In this document: positions 6,648 to 7,448 of the stretch, piece after piece
Layout: the number at the start of each line of letters is the position of its first letter
How positions within the stretch are numbered: the stretch's first letter is position 1
Assembly (NCBI GenBank): GCA_012799075.1
Contig: JAAZLZ010000161.1
Span: forward strand, 1-7,448
DNA: 7,448 bases
Direction of reading: 5' to 3'
DNA from: Bacillota bacterium
GTDB taxonomy: Bacteria > Bacillota > Limnochordia > JAAZLZ01
Program-made: the position numbers and the translations under genes
Notes under the pieces: generated by a model
Told to the model about the DNA's origin: nothing
Seen by the model: only the letters and a program-made list of their open reading frames with translations
Database searches by the model: none

Positions 6648-7448
6648 TCAAAAGGATATCTCCCACCCCAAGTTGGCTGTTCTTTCAGGAACCCAATAAG
6701 CATCAAGCCGACCCCGATCGTAACGTCCCAATTCAAGAAACACTTTCCTATGTCCAAATTCCCGCTCGGCGCGTAGATAGTAATAACGATTTCTGTCTTC
6801 CCTTTGCCGGATCTTCCCGATCCCCCGCAAGACCCATTCCTTCACTTGGGCATCGAGCTGAAGCCGCCAGCGCCTTTCCAATTCCTGAAACCCGATGGTC
6901 GCCGACAGCCAGGGAAGAATCTTCCCCCGCAGGCGGACGCGGCGATCCCATCCATCAGTCTGCTGGACCGCAACGAAGGCACAGCTCCAGGGACCACGAT
7001 AGGCTTCGGTTTCTAGCCGATGCCGACCATTCCGATCTTCAAGCCGCACCTTCCAGCGCCAGTCCAGAATCCTCCGCCCTAGAAAATCAAGGGACGTCCA
7101 TTCATCGCTTTGAGCACCGGAAAGGTCTGTAAGCCGCTTGGCCTCGATTAGGAGTCGGCCCCAGCGGTCATTGTGCCAGCGAATCCCCACCGTCGAGCCC
7201 CGTCGATCCCGTCGATAGGGGTCTTCCCAATTGGCCCAAGACCGCCACTGCTCCCCCACATGTTGATAAGTCCACCAGACATGGCCCCAAGAAGTCGGAT
7301 AACGGAGGGTTGCCAGTTTTGCCCCGTCTATGCCGTCCCTGCTAACCCTTCCCATGGCTCCGCCCAGTTCAAGCTTGCCAACAAGGGCGCGGGCATAGGC
7401 ATTGTGCATCCACGCGTACCAATCCCTTTCCAGGTGCTGGGCGATCCC
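6648..7448 (-). CDS. Partial beta-barrel-like protein, candidate outer-membrane protein
   Basis: The frame is open to the window edge, so only the C-terminal 266 residues are visible; the N-terminus and any signal peptide lie outside. I do not recognise a named family. By hand count the segment has about 20 Trp and 41 Arg, few Lys, one Cys and no obvious hydrophobic helix. Much of it alternates polar and hydrophobic or aromatic residues in strands of about 8-12 residues joined by charged turns, such as WRWKVRLEDRNGRHRLETEAYRG (start of a likely hairpin). The last residues NLGWEISF fit the outer-membrane beta-signal pattern: polar at -7, Gly at -5, hydrophobic at -2 and terminal Phe. This suggests a transmembrane barrel inserted by a BamA-like machine. 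A secreted or spore-surface beta-sheet protein is the main alternative. It is followed by ymxH after 34 nt. An ATG at 7409 exists but is probably internal, because coding-like sequence continues upstream. Confidence 0.7.
   Translation of the reverse strand, partial: GIAQHLERDWYAWMHNAYARALVGKLELGGAMGRVSRDGIDGAKLATLRYPTSWGHVWWTYQHVGEQWRSWANWEDPYRRDRRGSTVGIRWHNDRWGRLLIEAKRLTDLSGAQSDEWTSLDFLGRRILDWRWKVRLEDRNGRHRLETEAYRGPWSCAFVAVQQTDGWDRRVRLRGKILPWLSATIGFQELERRWRLQLDAQVKEWVLRGIGKIRQREDRNRYYYLRAEREFGHRKVFLELGRYDRGRLDAYWVPERTANLGWEISF

Noticed and set aside
6614..6757. N-terminal extension of ymxH up to an in-frame start at 6757.
   Set aside because: It would overlap the preceding gene by about 110 bases, has no family resemblance, and ignores the good ribosome site before the ATG at 6613.

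Overview
The window is a compact stretch of bacterial chromosome with every gene on the minus strand, so the genes are read here from the right end to the left. The gene content points to an endospore-forming member of the Firmicutes (Bacillota) with moderately high GC. It has both subunits of dipicolinate synthase (dpaA, dpaB), a YlmC/YmxH-family sporulation protein, and the Bacillus-type cluster dpaA-dpaB-asd-dapG-dapA. The rightmost gene adds a less expected element. Its C-terminal 266 residues look like a transmembrane beta-barrel and end in a good match to the outer-membrane assembly signal. This raises the possibility of a spore-former with an outer membrane, as found in Limnochordia, Negativicutes or Halanaerobiales. 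The exact lineage cannot be fixed from this sequence, although Limnochordia-like bacteria are my preferred guess.

Right part (7448 to 5752): a barrel-like protein truncated by the window edge is followed 34 nt later by ymxH. A small stress-type protein with a YflT-like N-terminus and a Gly/Ala-rich core comes 71 nt after that. A strong hairpin terminator 18 nt behind this gene closes the block.

Left part (5751 to 31): a sigma-A-like promoter with a perfect TTGACA drives a six-gene operon, dapB-dpaA-dpaB-asd-dapG-dapA, closed by an intrinsic terminator at the left end. Four junctions are tight (13 to 36 nt). The dapB-dpaA gap is larger (81 nt) and holds a possible mother-cell (sigma-K type) promoter.

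How the genes work together: DapG phosphorylates aspartate, Asd reduces aspartyl phosphate to the semialdehyde, and DapA condenses it with pyruvate to hydroxy-tetrahydrodipicolinate. At that branch point DapB reduces the product toward diaminopimelate and lysine (cell wall, protein), whereas DpaAB converts it to dipicolinate for the spore core. The operon therefore carries the common trunk plus the first step of both competing branches. There is no long leader and so no lysine riboswitch, and the aspartokinase is of the DapG type. No stretch longer than 300 bases lacks a gene, and no RNA gene, insertion sequence or CRISPR array was seen.
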